Of a stretch of 64,000 bases of DNA, positions 36,442 to 44,700 are shown one piece after another. The stretch's first letter is position 1; every line of letters starts with the position of its first letter. Made by a program: the position numbers and the translations under genes. The stretch is from assembly GCA_026129905.1 (NCBI GenBank), contig JAHCHE010000018.1, positions 62,001 through 126,000 on the forward strand. The letters run 5' to 3'. Below the pieces are notes generated by a model. That model did no database searches and had not been told where the DNA came from. It saw nothing but the letters and a program-made list of their open reading frames with translations. This DNA comes from Bryobacteraceae bacterium (GTDB lineage: Bacteria > Acidobacteriota > Terriglobia > Bryobacterales > Bryobacteraceae).

Positions 36442-36772
36442 TCCCTCTATCTCCCCTACCAGTATATTGCGGCATGCCGCCGGCGCGGCGTCGCAAACAT
36501 GCAGGCACATTATACTGTCGATTCGGGTGTGTGTCAAGACAAACCAATAGATCTGACAATCAAATCAAGTATCGTGTAGTCAAGTATTGGTGGCCGCTCG
36601 TAACCGGCGAATGAGCACCGATTACGTCTACATCATGCAGTTTGAAGGCGACAGGATCGCCCAGATGACCAAGGTGTGAAATGCCAGTCTCGCGCTGAAG
36701 GACCTCGGCTGGATATAGCGGCGACCGCCGGTACAACGTTCCATCGCCCAGCTCAATAGCCGCCGCGCGCCG
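36442..36772. other. Low-GC intergenic region with gene remnant
   Basis: 331 bases without an intact gene between the Cys-rich peptide and the YpdA-like gene. AT-rich up to about 36600, where promoter elements for the Cys-rich gene would lie. The right part has the SnoaL-like remnant (separate entry). Confidence 0.6.
36611..36718 (+). pseudogene. Remnant of a SnoaL-like/ester cyclase gene (C-terminus)
   Basis: The frame reads MSTDYVYIMQFEGDRIAQMTKV, then TGA (36677-36679), then NASLALKDLGWI and TAG. This resembles the C-terminus of SnoaL-like (NTF2-fold) proteins, where a Trp-Asn pair follows the Lys-(I/V). A TGG to TGA change explains the stop. No upstream part of the gene is present, so it is a truncated and interrupted relic. 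Confidence 0.55.
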
Positions 36773-37759
36773 TCATTCCCCCCGCAAGCTGTTGGCGATC
36801 GCTTCGGCGATCAGCCGCCCGTGGAATCTTCCGTTCTCGATGAAGATCTCGTTTGTCTGCATGCCCGCCACCAGCACGCCCGCCAGGTAGATCCCTTTCC
36901 GATCGCTCTCCAGCGTCTGTGGGTCCGTGTAGGGCCGTTCGGTGTCCGGCTGGAACGTGATCCCGTGAACCGCGAGGAACTCCACGTCCGGGCGGTAGCC
37001 GGTCATCGCGAAGACAAAATCGTTCTTCAGCGTGACGAGCCCTTCCGGCGTTTCGACGTCGATTTCCAGCGGGCGAATCGCGGTTAGCCGCGAATGGAAA
37101 TACGCCTTAATCTCTCCGTTTTTGATTCGATTCTCGATGTTTGGCTTGATCCAATACTTGACGCTGTCGGAAATCCCCGGCCCCCGGTGAATCAGCGTCA
37201 CCCGCGCCCCGGTCCAATACAGCTCCAGCGCTCCAATGGCCGCCGAGTTCTTCGCGCCCACCACCGCCACGTCATGGTTGTAGTAAGGGTGCGGCTCCTT
37301 GTAGTAGTGAATCACCTTGTCCAGTTCTTCGCCCGGAACGTTAAGCAGGTTCGGCCTGTCATAGTAGCCGGTGGCGAGTATGACCTTCCTCACACGGTAC
37401 GCATGCGGGCATTCGTTCCGGTCCCGCGTACGCACGGTGAACGCGCTGTCGCTCCCGTCGATTCCCTCCACCTGCTCGTACTGATGGATGTTCAGCCCGT
37501 AGTGGTCCGCCACCTTCCGGTAGTACTTCAGCGCCTCCGTCCGGTTCGGCTTCTCGTTCAGCGAGGTCATCGGGATGTCCCCGATCTCGAGCAGTTCCGG
37601 CGTCGTGAAGAAGACCATGTTGGTCGGATAGTGGTACAGCGAGTTGACAACGCATCCCTTATCGAAGATCACCGCGTCGATGCCCCGCCGCTTCAGCTCG
37701 ATGCCGCAGGCCAGTCCAGTCGGACCCGCGCCCACCACCGCCGCCTCGTGCGCGTTCAC
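36773..37759 (-). CDS. ypdA: YpdA-like FAD/NAD(P) oxidoreductase (putative bacillithiol disulfide reductase)
   Basis: 328 residues from a GTG that overlaps the alaS stop (GTGA). FAD motif GAGPTGLACGIELKRRG at the N-terminus; a second dinucleotide motif at GAKNSAAIGALELYWTG; ATGYYD and closing GIYLAGVLVAGMQTNEIFIENG. The family acts with NADPH on bacillithiol disulfide in Firmicutes; whether this host makes bacillithiol is unknown here. A longer frame running into alaS is not supported. Confidence 0.85.
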   Translation of the reverse strand: MNAHEAAVVGAGPTGLACGIELKRRGIDAVIFDKGCVVNSLYHYPTNMVFFTTPELLEIGDIPMTSLNEKPNRTEALKYYRKVADHYGLNIHQYEQVEGIDGSDSAFTVRTRDRNECPHAYRVRKVILATGYYDRPNLLNVPGEELDKVIHYYKEPHPYYNHDVAVVGAKNSAAIGALELYWTGARVTLIHRGPGISDSVKYWIKPNIENRIKNGEIKAYFHSRLTAIRPLEIDVETPEGLVTLKNDFVFAMTGYRPDVEFLAVHGITFQPDTERPYTDPQTLESDRKGIYLAGVLVAGMQTNEIFIENGRFHGRLIAEAIANSLRGE

Positions 37760-40398
37760 AGCAGGCCTTCCACGGACGCGTAGACGTTCTCCAGCGCTTC
37801 GGAGAGCGCCGCCGTGTCCTTCCCCCCGGCTTCGGCTATATCGGGCCTGCCTCCGCCCTTGCCCCCGAGCGCCTTCGCCACCTCGCCAACCAGCTTCCCG
37901 GCGTGCACCTTGCCCGTGAGGTCCTTGGTGACCGCCGATACCAGCGCGATGCTGGAATCCTCGCTCGAGGCGAGCACCACCACCGCCGTCTTCCACTTGT
38001 TCCGTAGCGCGTCCGCAAGCGCCCGCAGTTGCGGCCGGTCCATCCCGTCCACGCGTCCTGCGAGCACCTTGACGCCCTTCAGTTCGCGAGCCTGTTGCTC
38101 CAGTCCGCTCGCCTGCGCCTGCGCCAACCGGATCTTCAACTGATCCACCTGCCGTTCCAGCGCCTTTTGGTGCGCCACCAGCCGCTCCACCTGCTCCACC
38201 AGTTCCGGTTCCGCCGCGCGCACCGTCTGCGCCACCCGGTTCAGCGCGCCGGCCGTCTCCTGGAACCGTTGCAGCGCCCCTTCGCCCGTGATCGCCTCGA
38301 TCCGCCGCACGCCCGCCGAGATGCTGCCCTCGTAGGTGACCTTGCACAACCCGATATCGCCGGTCCGCTTCACGTGCGTCCCGCCGCAAAGCTCCTTGCT
38401 GAAATCCTCCACCGCCACCACGCGCACGCGGTCGCCGTACTTCTCGCCGAACAGCGCCATCGCCCCGGTGGTCAGGGCCTGGTCCAGCTCCATCACCTTG
38501 GTCTGTACATCCTTGTTGGAAAGGACCTGCTCGTTCATTAACCGCTCCACCTCCGCGGTCTCCTCCGGATCCATCGCGGCGTAGTGCGTGAAATCGAACC
38601 GCAGGCGCGCCGGCTCCACGACGCTGCCGGCCTGCTTCACGTGCGGCCCCAGCACCCGCCGCAGCGCCGCGTGCAGCAGGTGCGTCGCGGTGTGATTCCG
38701 CATCGTCGACGCGCGCCGCGAAGCGTCCACCTGCGCGCGCAAGCGGTCGCCGGGCTGAATCGCGGCGGCCGTCTTGATCCGGTGAACCGTCAACCCTGGA
38801 ACCGGCGCATACGCATCGGTCACCGTGGCCAGCCTCTCCCCGCTTTCGCTCAGCAAGACGCCGCGATCGCCCACCTGCCCGCCGGCCTCGGCGTAGAAAG
38901 GAGTGCGGTCCAACACCAACTCCGCCTCTACGCCCGCCTCCAGCTTGTCCACCTGCTTCTGGTTCTGGATCAGCGCCGCCACCACGCCCTCGGCTTCCAG
39001 CGTCTGGTACCCCAGAAACTCCGCCCGCCGCTTCGATGAAAGCGCCTGGTACACGCCGGCAATCTGCGCCTTGTCGGCGCCCTTCCAGCTTGCCCGCGCC
39101 CGAGCCCGCTGGTCCTCCATCGCCTGCTCGAACCCCTCCTGGTCGATGGCCAGCCCGTACTCGCGCGCCATTTCCTCCTGTTCGTCCAAAGCCAGGCCGT
39201 AGGTGTCGTACAGTTTGAAGGCCGCCGCGCCCGCCAGCACGCCTCCGGTCGCCGCCCTCGCCTCGTCGTGGAAGAACCGCTCGGCCACCTGGAAGGTCGT
39301 GGCGTAGCGGTGCTCTTCATCCTTCACGATCCGCGCCACCCGCTGCACGCTGTCGAGCAGCTCCGGGTAAGCCGGTTCCATCAACTCGGCTACGTAGCCG
39401 GTCAGCTTGTACAGGAAGGGCTCCTGGGCGCCCGTCCGCCGCGCGTGCCGCATTGCCCGCCGCAGAATCTTCCGCAGCACGTAGCCCCGGCCCTCGTTCG
39501 ATGGAACCACTCCGTCGTGAATCAAGAAGGTCGCGGCCCGGCTGTGGTCCGCCGCGATCCGCAGAGCGGCGTCCGTCGCCGGATCCACCCCCTCGCCCAC
39601 GCCCAGCAGTTCCCCGGCCTGGGTGACGATCGGCGCGATCAGGTCCGTCTCGTAATTCGACAGCTTGCCCTGCAGGATCGCGGCCACCCGTTCCAGACCC
39701 ATGCCCGTGTCGATGGATGGCCGCGGCAGCCGCGTCAGTATGCCCGCCCCGTCCCGGTCGAACTGCATGAACACCAGGTTCCAGATCTCCACGTAGCGCC
39801 CGCCCGCGTCGCTCGGAAACGGCTCGTCGTCCCGCCCCCCTTCCCCCGTTCCTGGTCCCAGGTCGTAATGGATCTCCGAGCACGGACCGCACGGCCCGGT
39901 CTCGCCCATCTGCCAGAAGTTGTCCTTCTCGTCGCAGCGGAAAATCCGGTCCGCCGGGACCCCCGCCACTGTCTGCCACAACTCCCCGGCTTCGTCGTCT
40001 TCGCGGAAGATGGTGACGTACAGCCGGTCCTTCGGCAGGCAGAAATCCTTCGTGATCAGGTCCCAGGCGAAGGCGATCGCCTCGGCTTTGAAGTAGTCGC
40101 CGAACGAGAAGTTGCCCAGCATCTCGAAAAACGTGTGGTGCCGCCGCGTGTATCCGACGTTTTCCAGGTCGTTATGCTTGCCCCCGGCGCGCACGCACTT
40201 CTGCGAGGAGCAGGCCCGCGCGTAGTCGCGCTTCTCCAGGCCCAGAAACACATCCTTGAACTGGTTCATCCCCGCGTTGGTAAACAGCAGCGTCGGATCG
40301 TTCGCCGGAACCAGCGACGAGCTCGGGACGGCGCGATGGCCGCGTTGCGCAAAGAAAGTAAGGAACTTATGGCGTATTTCGTGCCCGGTCACAACCAT
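37756..40398 (-). CDS. alaS: Alanyl-tRNA synthetase
   Basis: 880 residues, class II synthetase. The aminoacylation core has FTNAGMNQFKDVFLG (motif 1 region), RRHHTFFEMLGNFSFGDYFK and the motif 3 region LRIAADHSRAATFLI. The editing domain has the zinc motif HTATHLLHAALR with CGGTHV. A C-terminal coiled coil (QVERLVAHQKALERQVDQLKIRLAQ) and a DHHA1 domain rich in Gly (GGKGGGRPDIAEAGG) complete it. The ATG at 40398 is chosen; GTG two codons later or an ATG further upstream are possible. Confidence 0.96.
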   Translation of the reverse strand: MVVTGHEIRHKFLTFFAQRGHRAVPSSSLVPANDPTLLFTNAGMNQFKDVFLGLEKRDYARACSSQKCVRAGGKHNDLENVGYTRRHHTFFEMLGNFSFGDYFKAEAIAFAWDLITKDFCLPKDRLYVTIFREDDEAGELWQTVAGVPADRIFRCDEKDNFWQMGETGPCGPCSEIHYDLGPGTGEGGRDDEPFPSDAGGRYVEIWNLVFMQFDRDGAGILTRLPRPSIDTGMGLERVAAILQGKLSNYETDLIAPIVTQAGELLGVGEGVDPATDAALRIAADHSRAATFLIHDGVVPSNEGRGYVLRKILRRAMRHARRTGAQEPFLYKLTGYVAELMEPAYPELLDSVQRVARIVKDEEHRYATTFQVAERFFHDEARAATGGVLAGAAAFKLYDTYGLALDEQEEMAREYGLAIDQEGFEQAMEDQRARARASWKGADKAQIAGVYQALSSKRRAEFLGYQTLEAEGVVAALIQNQKQVDKLEAGVEAELVLDRTPFYAEAGGQVGDRGVLLSESGERLATVTDAYAPVPGLTVHRIKTAAAIQPGDRLRAQVDASRRASTMRNHTATHLLHAALRRVLGPHVKQAGSVVEPARLRFDFTHYAAMDPEETAEVERLMNEQVLSNKDVQTKVMELDQALTTGAMALFGEKYGDRVRVVAVEDFSKELCGGTHVKRTGDIGLCKVTYEGSISAGVRRIEAITGEGALQRFQETAGALNRVAQTVRAAEPELVEQVERLVAHQKALERQVDQLKIRLAQAQASGLEQQARELKGVKVLAGRVDGMDRPQLRALADALRNKWKTAVVVLASSEDSSIALVSAVTKDLTGKVHAGKLVGEVAKALGGKGGGRPDIAEAGGKDTAALSEALENVYASVEGLL

Positions 40399-40447
40399 AT
40401 TGTGGCATAGCGGCTTCTCCCGGCCCGCCGCGATGTAAAGTATTGGC

Positions 40448-41653
40448 ATGACCGAGCATTCCAACCCTCATCCGGCCCGGCGCCGGTTCCTGCAATCCGC
40501 CGGCGGACTCATGGTGCTTCGTCCCGAAACCGTCTTTGGCAGCCAGGCCAACTCCGCCGTCGAGGTCGGCCTCGTCGGCTGCGGCGGCCGCGGCAATTGG
40601 ATCGGCCCTTTCTTCCCCGAGTTCACGGGCGCGCGCATCGTCGCCCTCGCCGACGTCATCCAGAGCCACCTCGATTCCACCCGCGAGAAGTTCAAGGTCG
40701 AGGCGTCGAAGGCGTTCTACGGTCCCGAAGCCTATAAGGAACTCGCTAACTCCAAGCTCGACGCCGTGGTCATCGAGACGCCGCCCTACTTCCATCCGGA
40801 CCAGGCCCGCGCCGCCGTCGATGCCGGCAAGCACGTGTTCCTCGCCAAGCCCGTCGCCGTCGACGTGCCCGGCTGCAAGAGCATCCTCGAGAGCGGCAAG
40901 CGCGCCAAGGGCAAGCTGAGTTTCCTTGTCGATTTCCAGACCCGAGCCCAGCCCGTCTACCAGGAAGCCGCCGCCCGCGTGCACCGCGGCGACATCGGCA
41001 AGCCCGTCTTCGCGCAGGTCTACTATCACGCCAACCGCCCGTCGAAGGACCGCACGCAGCCCGGCATGGACCCCGGACAGGCCCGGGTCCTGAACTTCTA
41101 CATGGACCGCGCCCTCGGCGGCGACATCATCGTCGAGCAGAACATCCACGTCATCGACGTCGCCAACTGGTTCCTCCAGGCCCATCCGGTGAAAGCGTTT
41201 GGAACGGGCGGCCGGACGGATTGGACTGGCACCGAATATGATGCCGGCGACGCATGGGACCACTTCCTGGTCACCTACTGGTACCCGAACGCCAACGCCG
41301 ACTTCAATTCCCACCAGTTGACCCGCGCCGTCGCCGACCTCTGCGTCCGCTGCTTCGGCATTAAAGGCGCCGTCGATTCCCACTACGGCGGCATGGTTCG
41401 CATCGTCGGCGACAACGAATGGATGGGCGCCGAAAAGGACGATACCTTCCGCCAGGGCGCCATCAACAACGTGAAGGCGTTCATCGAAAGCATCCGCACG
41501 GGCAAGCTCGTCAACAACGCCGAACAGGCGGTGGAAAGCAACCTCACCGCCATCCTCGGCCGCATGGCCGCCTACGCCGGCCGCGAAGTCACCTGGGACG
41601 AAATGATGCGATCCAACGAGCGCTTCGAAGCCGCGCTCCGGCTCCGCTGGTAG
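40448..41653 (+). CDS. Gfo/Idh/MocA-family oxidoreductase with Tat-like signal
   Basis: 401 residues. A twin-arginine-like start (PARRRFLQSAGGLMVL) suggests export folded with its cofactor. Rossmann motif GLVGCGGRGNW, then the conserved FLAKPVAVDVPG (Glu-Lys-Pro-like signature with Ala) and the catalytic-domain helix with EQNIHVIDVANWF. Dehydrogenation of a sugar or sugar derivative is the family role; substrate unknown. The 3' end of this gene is partly duplicated at 42890-43016. Confidence 0.88.
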   Translation: MTEHSNPHPARRRFLQSAGGLMVLRPETVFGSQANSAVEVGLVGCGGRGNWIGPFFPEFTGARIVALADVIQSHLDSTREKFKVEASKAFYGPEAYKELANSKLDAVVIETPPYFHPDQARAAVDAGKHVFLAKPVAVDVPGCKSILESGKRAKGKLSFLVDFQTRAQPVYQEAAARVHRGDIGKPVFAQVYYHANRPSKDRTQPGMDPGQARVLNFYMDRALGGDIIVEQNIHVIDVANWFLQAHPVKAFGTGGRTDWTGTEYDAGDAWDHFLVTYWYPNANADFNSHQLTRAVADLCVRCFGIKGAVDSHYGGMVRIVGDNEWMGAEKDDTFRQGAINNVKAFIESIRTGKLVNNAEQAVESNLTAILGRMAAYAGREVTWDEMMRSNERFEAALRLRW

Positions 41654-41799
41654 TGATTCTCTGAACCAGTAATTTTCGAACAGGGTCACGACCTATCCTT
41701 CGGGCACCGACCCTCCTCGGATCTCGCGAAGCCGTTTGGCAGCCTCCAGGTTATGGTAAGCTGACGCTGCGCCGCGTCCAACCGCCCCAGGAGTCTGCT

Positions 41800-42762
41800 A
41801 TGAGTCGGCTTCTATGGATGCTCGCCGTTATGGCAACGGGGACGCCTGCCCAAACGCCTCCACTCCGCGGCGCCGGGTATGCGATTCCTACCTTCGGCAG
41901 GTATGCCCCGGGACAGATCATCTCTGTGTTCGTAGCCGGATTGGACGCGCCACTGAATTCGACCGCGCCAACACTGGCGTTACCGACAACTCTCGAGGGA
42001 GTGACCGTAACGGCCGTTGAAATGAGGACTGGCGGCTTTTCAGGCGATCTGCCTGTTCTGGCCGTCACCAGTTCTCAATTCTACGGCGGGGTTTCCGTCG
42101 AAGCTCCCGATGTCGCCGCGATCACGGTTCAGATGCCTTCCTTGCCGATCTGCATACCCGAGGCCGGGCCGAACCCGTGCTGGTACGAGCCCCATGTCAT
42201 CGTCACGGTAAGGCAGAACGGCATTGAATTGGCCGCCTCCGAGTTCATTCAAGCGCAGCACAATCTCCACATCCTGAATGCGTGCGACACCGTCACTTCG
42301 CCGTTTCTCTCGGCCGATATCAAGCTCGCGCAGATGCTCGCGAACTGCTATCCGATCGTGGCGCACGCTAACGGCCGGATTGTCACCGGCGATAACCCCG
42401 CCAAGCCCGGCGAAACCGTTGTGGTTCTGGCGACCGGCGCCGGGCTTCCGCGCACCCCATTGGGCATGCCAGCCACGGGCGTTGAACCGGCGTATGATAC
42501 GGGCAGCTTTAGTGTCTCATTCGACTATCGACCGGATGTTTATGGATTTGGCGGATCGGTCGAGTCACTCAGTGGCGGGAGCCCACCGGACTACGCCGGT
42601 CCGGCGCCAGGAATGGTAGGAATTGATCAGATCAACATCCGCCTGCCGGATGTGTTTCCGCCCGAGACGCGTAACTGCGAAGGCTTCGCCGATACGAACG
42701 TTGGAATCGGCATCGCCAGGGGTAGTTCAGCGAAAAGAGTGCGTCTGTGCGTGGCGATCTGA
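41800..42762 (+). CDS. Solibacter-type secreted protein (TIGR03437-like)
   Basis: 320 residues with a signal peptide (LLWMLAVMATGTPAQT) and beta-rich remainder. RYAPGQIISVFVAGLD near the N-terminus and NPAKPGETVVVLATGAGLP ... GMVGIDQINIRLPDVFP near the C-terminus match the repeated pattern of the TIGR03437 domain, found in many paralogues in Solibacter. Function unknown; likely surface beta-sandwich. Lies between the duplicated gene ends (see findings). CCAGGAG precedes the ATG. Confidence 0.75.
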   Translation: MSRLLWMLAVMATGTPAQTPPLRGAGYAIPTFGRYAPGQIISVFVAGLDAPLNSTAPTLALPTTLEGVTVTAVEMRTGGFSGDLPVLAVTSSQFYGGVSVEAPDVAAITVQMPSLPICIPEAGPNPCWYEPHVIVTVRQNGIELAASEFIQAQHNLHILNACDTVTSPFLSADIKLAQMLANCYPIVAHANGRIVTGDNPAKPGETVVVLATGAGLPRTPLGMPATGVEPAYDTGSFSVSFDYRPDVYGFGGSVESLSGGSPPDYAGPAPGMVGIDQINIRLPDVFPPETRNCEGFADTNVGIGIARGSSAKRVRLCVAI

Positions 42763-42816
42763 CCGATCCCGTCATTCTCGGACGAAAAGCGCGGGCCAGA
42801 GACCAGCCTCCCCTGC

Positions 42817-42889
42817 TCACACAACAACCACCGATTTCAACGCAGGCGGCAGCACTCGGCCGAGGCGGTAGGCGCCCGGGAGCCCCTCG
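42817..42889 (-). pseudogene. Duplicated 3' end of selD (remnant)
   Basis: Aligns without gaps to 43657-43729 at an offset of 840 bases; about 64 of 69 compared bases agree. The frame ends with a TGA where selD has TAA. It is only the last ~24 codons, so not functional. Confidence 0.85.
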
Positions 42890-43016
42890 GGCAAGCTCGT
42901 CAACAACGCCACCGCCATCCTCGGCCGAATGGCCGCCTATGCCGGCCGCGAAGTCGCGTGGGACGAAGGATGCGATCCACCGAGGGGTTTGACGCCACCC
43001 TCCGGCTCCGCTGGTA
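42890..43016 (+). pseudogene. Duplicated 3' end of the Gfo/Idh/MocA gene (remnant)
   Basis: Corresponds to 41503-41653, beginning GGCAAGCTCGTCAACAACGCC and ending CTCCGGCTCCGCTGG plus a stop. Relative to the intact gene it has a 24-base deletion and a one-base deletion that shifts the frame. Not functional. Confidence 0.85.
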
Positions 43017-43019
43017 ACC

Positions 43020-43047
43020 TTGTTCCGCCGCGGGATACGGTTATACT
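43020..43047 (+). promoter_or_regulatory. Predicted promoter of the MazEF-like pair
   Basis: TTGTTC at 43020-43025 and TATACT at 43042-43047, 16 bases apart. Transcription would begin at about the antitoxin ATG (43054), so the mRNA may be leaderless. Short inverted ATAC/GTAT arms flank the -10 element and could be an operator. Confidence 0.55.
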
Positions 43048-43053
43048 ACGGGT

Positions 43054-43293
43054 ATGAAAACCGCCGTTTCGCTGCCTAATGACGTGTTCCACGAAGCGGA
43101 GCGATACGCCAGGCGGACACGGAAGTCCCGTAGTCAGCTCTACGCGGAAGCGCTTTCCGAGTACCTTGCGCGTCACGCGCCGGATGAGGTGACGGAAAAC
43201 ATGAACCGTGTAGTGGATCAGTTAGGCGAGTCTCGACCTGATCCCTTCGTCGCCGGCGCGGCGCGGCGGGTGCTCAAAGGCGTCGAGTGGTAG
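43054..43293 (+). CDS. Antitoxin of MazEF-like system (ribbon-helix-helix)
   Basis: 79 residues. The N-terminal MKTAVSLPNDVFHEAERYAR with a later RSQLYAEALSEYLARH is a typical ribbon-helix-helix DNA-binding domain. The acidic/Pro-rich C-terminus (VVDQLGESRPDPFVAGAARR) would bind and block the toxin. It overlaps the toxin gene by seven bases. It probably represses its own promoter. Confidence 0.85.
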   Translation: MKTAVSLPNDVFHEAERYARRTRKSRSQLYAEALSEYLARHAPDEVTENMNRVVDQLGESRPDPFVAGAARRVLKGVEW

Positions 43294-43634
43294 AGGTTAC
43301 GCAGGGCGAAATCTGGTGGGCCGACTTGCCGGAGCCCACCGGGTCCGGTCCCGGGTTTCGGCGGCCCGTCGTGGTGCTTCAGGGCAATCACTTGAATCGG
43401 AGCAGGCTCGCGACTGTTGTATGCGTGCCCCTCACCAGCAACATAACTTGGGCGGGCGCGCCTGGAAATACGCTTCTCCTGTCCATGATCACCGGTCTAC
43501 CGAAGGACTCGGTTGCCAACGTCTCGCAGATCATTGCCCTTGACCAGTCGCTCCTCACCGAACGTGTTGGGCGGGTTGCGCCCAGACAGTTCGCGCAGAT
43601 TCTCCACGGAATCGACGTGGTACTCGGCCGGTGA
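43287..43634 (+). CDS. MazF/PemK-like endoribonuclease toxin
   Basis: 115 residues from a GTG inside the antitoxin end. EVTQGEIWWADLPEPTGSGPGFRRPVVVLQ carries the family's conserved GEIW and Arg-Arg-Pro segment, and VCVPLTSNI the Thr-Ser core. Cuts mRNA at short sequences when free of the antitoxin. The pair lies within the duplicated region between the gene-end copies. Confidence 0.9.
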   Translation: MVEVTQGEIWWADLPEPTGSGPGFRRPVVVLQGNHLNRSRLATVVCVPLTSNITWAGAPGNTLLLSMITGLPKDSVANVSQIIALDQSLLTERVGRVAPRQFAQILHGIDVVLGR

Positions 43635-43656
43635 GCCTGAAGCGTGAGCCAGAGCC

Positions 43657-44679
43657 TTACACAACAACCACCGATTTCAACGCAGGCGGCAGCACCCGGC
43701 CGAGACGATAAGCGCCCGGCAGCCCCTCGATCAGGCGCGGCGCGTCCGCTTCATTCAGCGCGATCAGCAACCCGCCCGAGGTCTGAGGATCGTACAGCAG
43801 GTTCACGATCTCCTCGGGCATTCCTTCGCGGATTTCCGTGTTGCAGCCGGCGAACTCCCGGTTGTTCTTCAACCCTCCGGGGATCGCGCCCCGCCTGGCG
43901 TACTCCAACGCGCCTGGCAAGAACCGCACCGCCGCCGCATCGATCTCGACTTTGACCTTGCTCGCGCGCGCCATCTCGAGCGCGTGCCCGACCAGGCCGA
44001 AACCCGTGATGTCCGTGCACCCGTGCGCATCCACGCTCAGCATCGCCTCGCAGGCGCTCCGGTTGAGTTCCAGCATCGACTCCGTCGACGCCCTGACATC
44101 CTCCTCCGACGCGATCCCGCGCTTGAGCGCCGTCGAAATCACGCCCGTCCCGATCCGCTTGGTGAAGACCAACGCATCGCCCGCCCGCGCGCCCGCATTC
44201 GTCAGGATACGGTCCGGATGGACCAGCCCCGTCACCGCGTAGCCGAACTTGATCTCGTCGTCGTTGATGCTGTGGCCGCCGAGAATGACGCAGCCCGCCT
44301 CGCGGATCTTCTCCGCGCCGCCCCGCAGAATCTCCTCCAGCGTGTCAAGGTCCCCATTCACCGGGTACGCCACAATCGACAACGCCGATATCGGCCGCCC
44401 TCCCATCGCATACACGTCGCTCAGCGAATTCGCCGCCGCGATCGCGCCGAACGTGTACGGGTCGTCCACGATCGGCGTGAAGAAATCCACCGTCTGCACC
44501 AGGGCGCACTCCGGCGTCAACTTGTACACGCCCGCGTCGTCGGCCGTGTCAAAGCCTACCAGAACATTCTCATTGGTCACGCGCGGCAACCGGCCGAGCA
44601 CCTGGTCCAAAACCTTTGGACTCAACTTCGACGCTCAACCGGCCGCTTTCACGTGCGCCGTCAGCTTCCGCTCGCGCAT
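43657..44679 (-). CDS. selD: Selenide, water dikinase, selenocysteine-containing
   Basis: Makes selenophosphate from selenide and ATP. The 340-residue product is read from the ATG at 44679, which has a perfect AAGGAGG seven bases before it, through an in-frame TGA at 44635-44637 (codon 15) decoded as selenocysteine: AHVKAAG-Sec-ASKLSPKVLD. The active-site Cys/Sec followed by Lys three residues later (K18) is the family signature. Starting after the TGA would remove the catalytic site. Other marks are DFFTPIVDDPYTFGAIAAAN, GGHSINDDEIKFGYAVTG and DITGFGLVGH. The last codons are duplicated at 42817-42889. Confidence 0.92.
44605..44621 (-). promoter_or_regulatory. Candidate bacterial SECIS hairpin in selD
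   Basis: On the selD strand GTCCAAA-GGT-TTTGGAC forms a perfect 7-bp stem with a GGT loop, starting 13 bases after the TGA. The loop falls about 21-23 bases after the stop codon, within the window known for bacterial SECIS elements, and has the guanines expected for SelB binding. Confidence 0.65.
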
Positions 44680-44700
44680 TTCCTCCTTACAGACTGCTCT

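Larger units (their letters stand above)
42763..43053. other. Intergenic stretch made of gene-end copies
   Basis: 291 bases without an intact gene. 42817-42889 copies the end of selD, 42890-43016 copies the end of the Gfo/Idh/MocA gene, and a promoter for the MazEF-like pair lies at the right. Bases 42763-42816 show weak similarity to the bases before the selD end. Confidence 0.75.

Noticed and set aside
36677-36679. TGA in the SnoaL-like remnant as a selenocysteine codon
   Set aside because: The family has Trp there, the gene lacks its N-terminal part, and no SECIS-like hairpin was noticed after it.
43054-43634. MazEF-like pair as evidence of a mobile element
   Set aside because: No transposase, integrase or clear terminal repeats are nearby; the flanking repeats are explained by duplicated gene ends.
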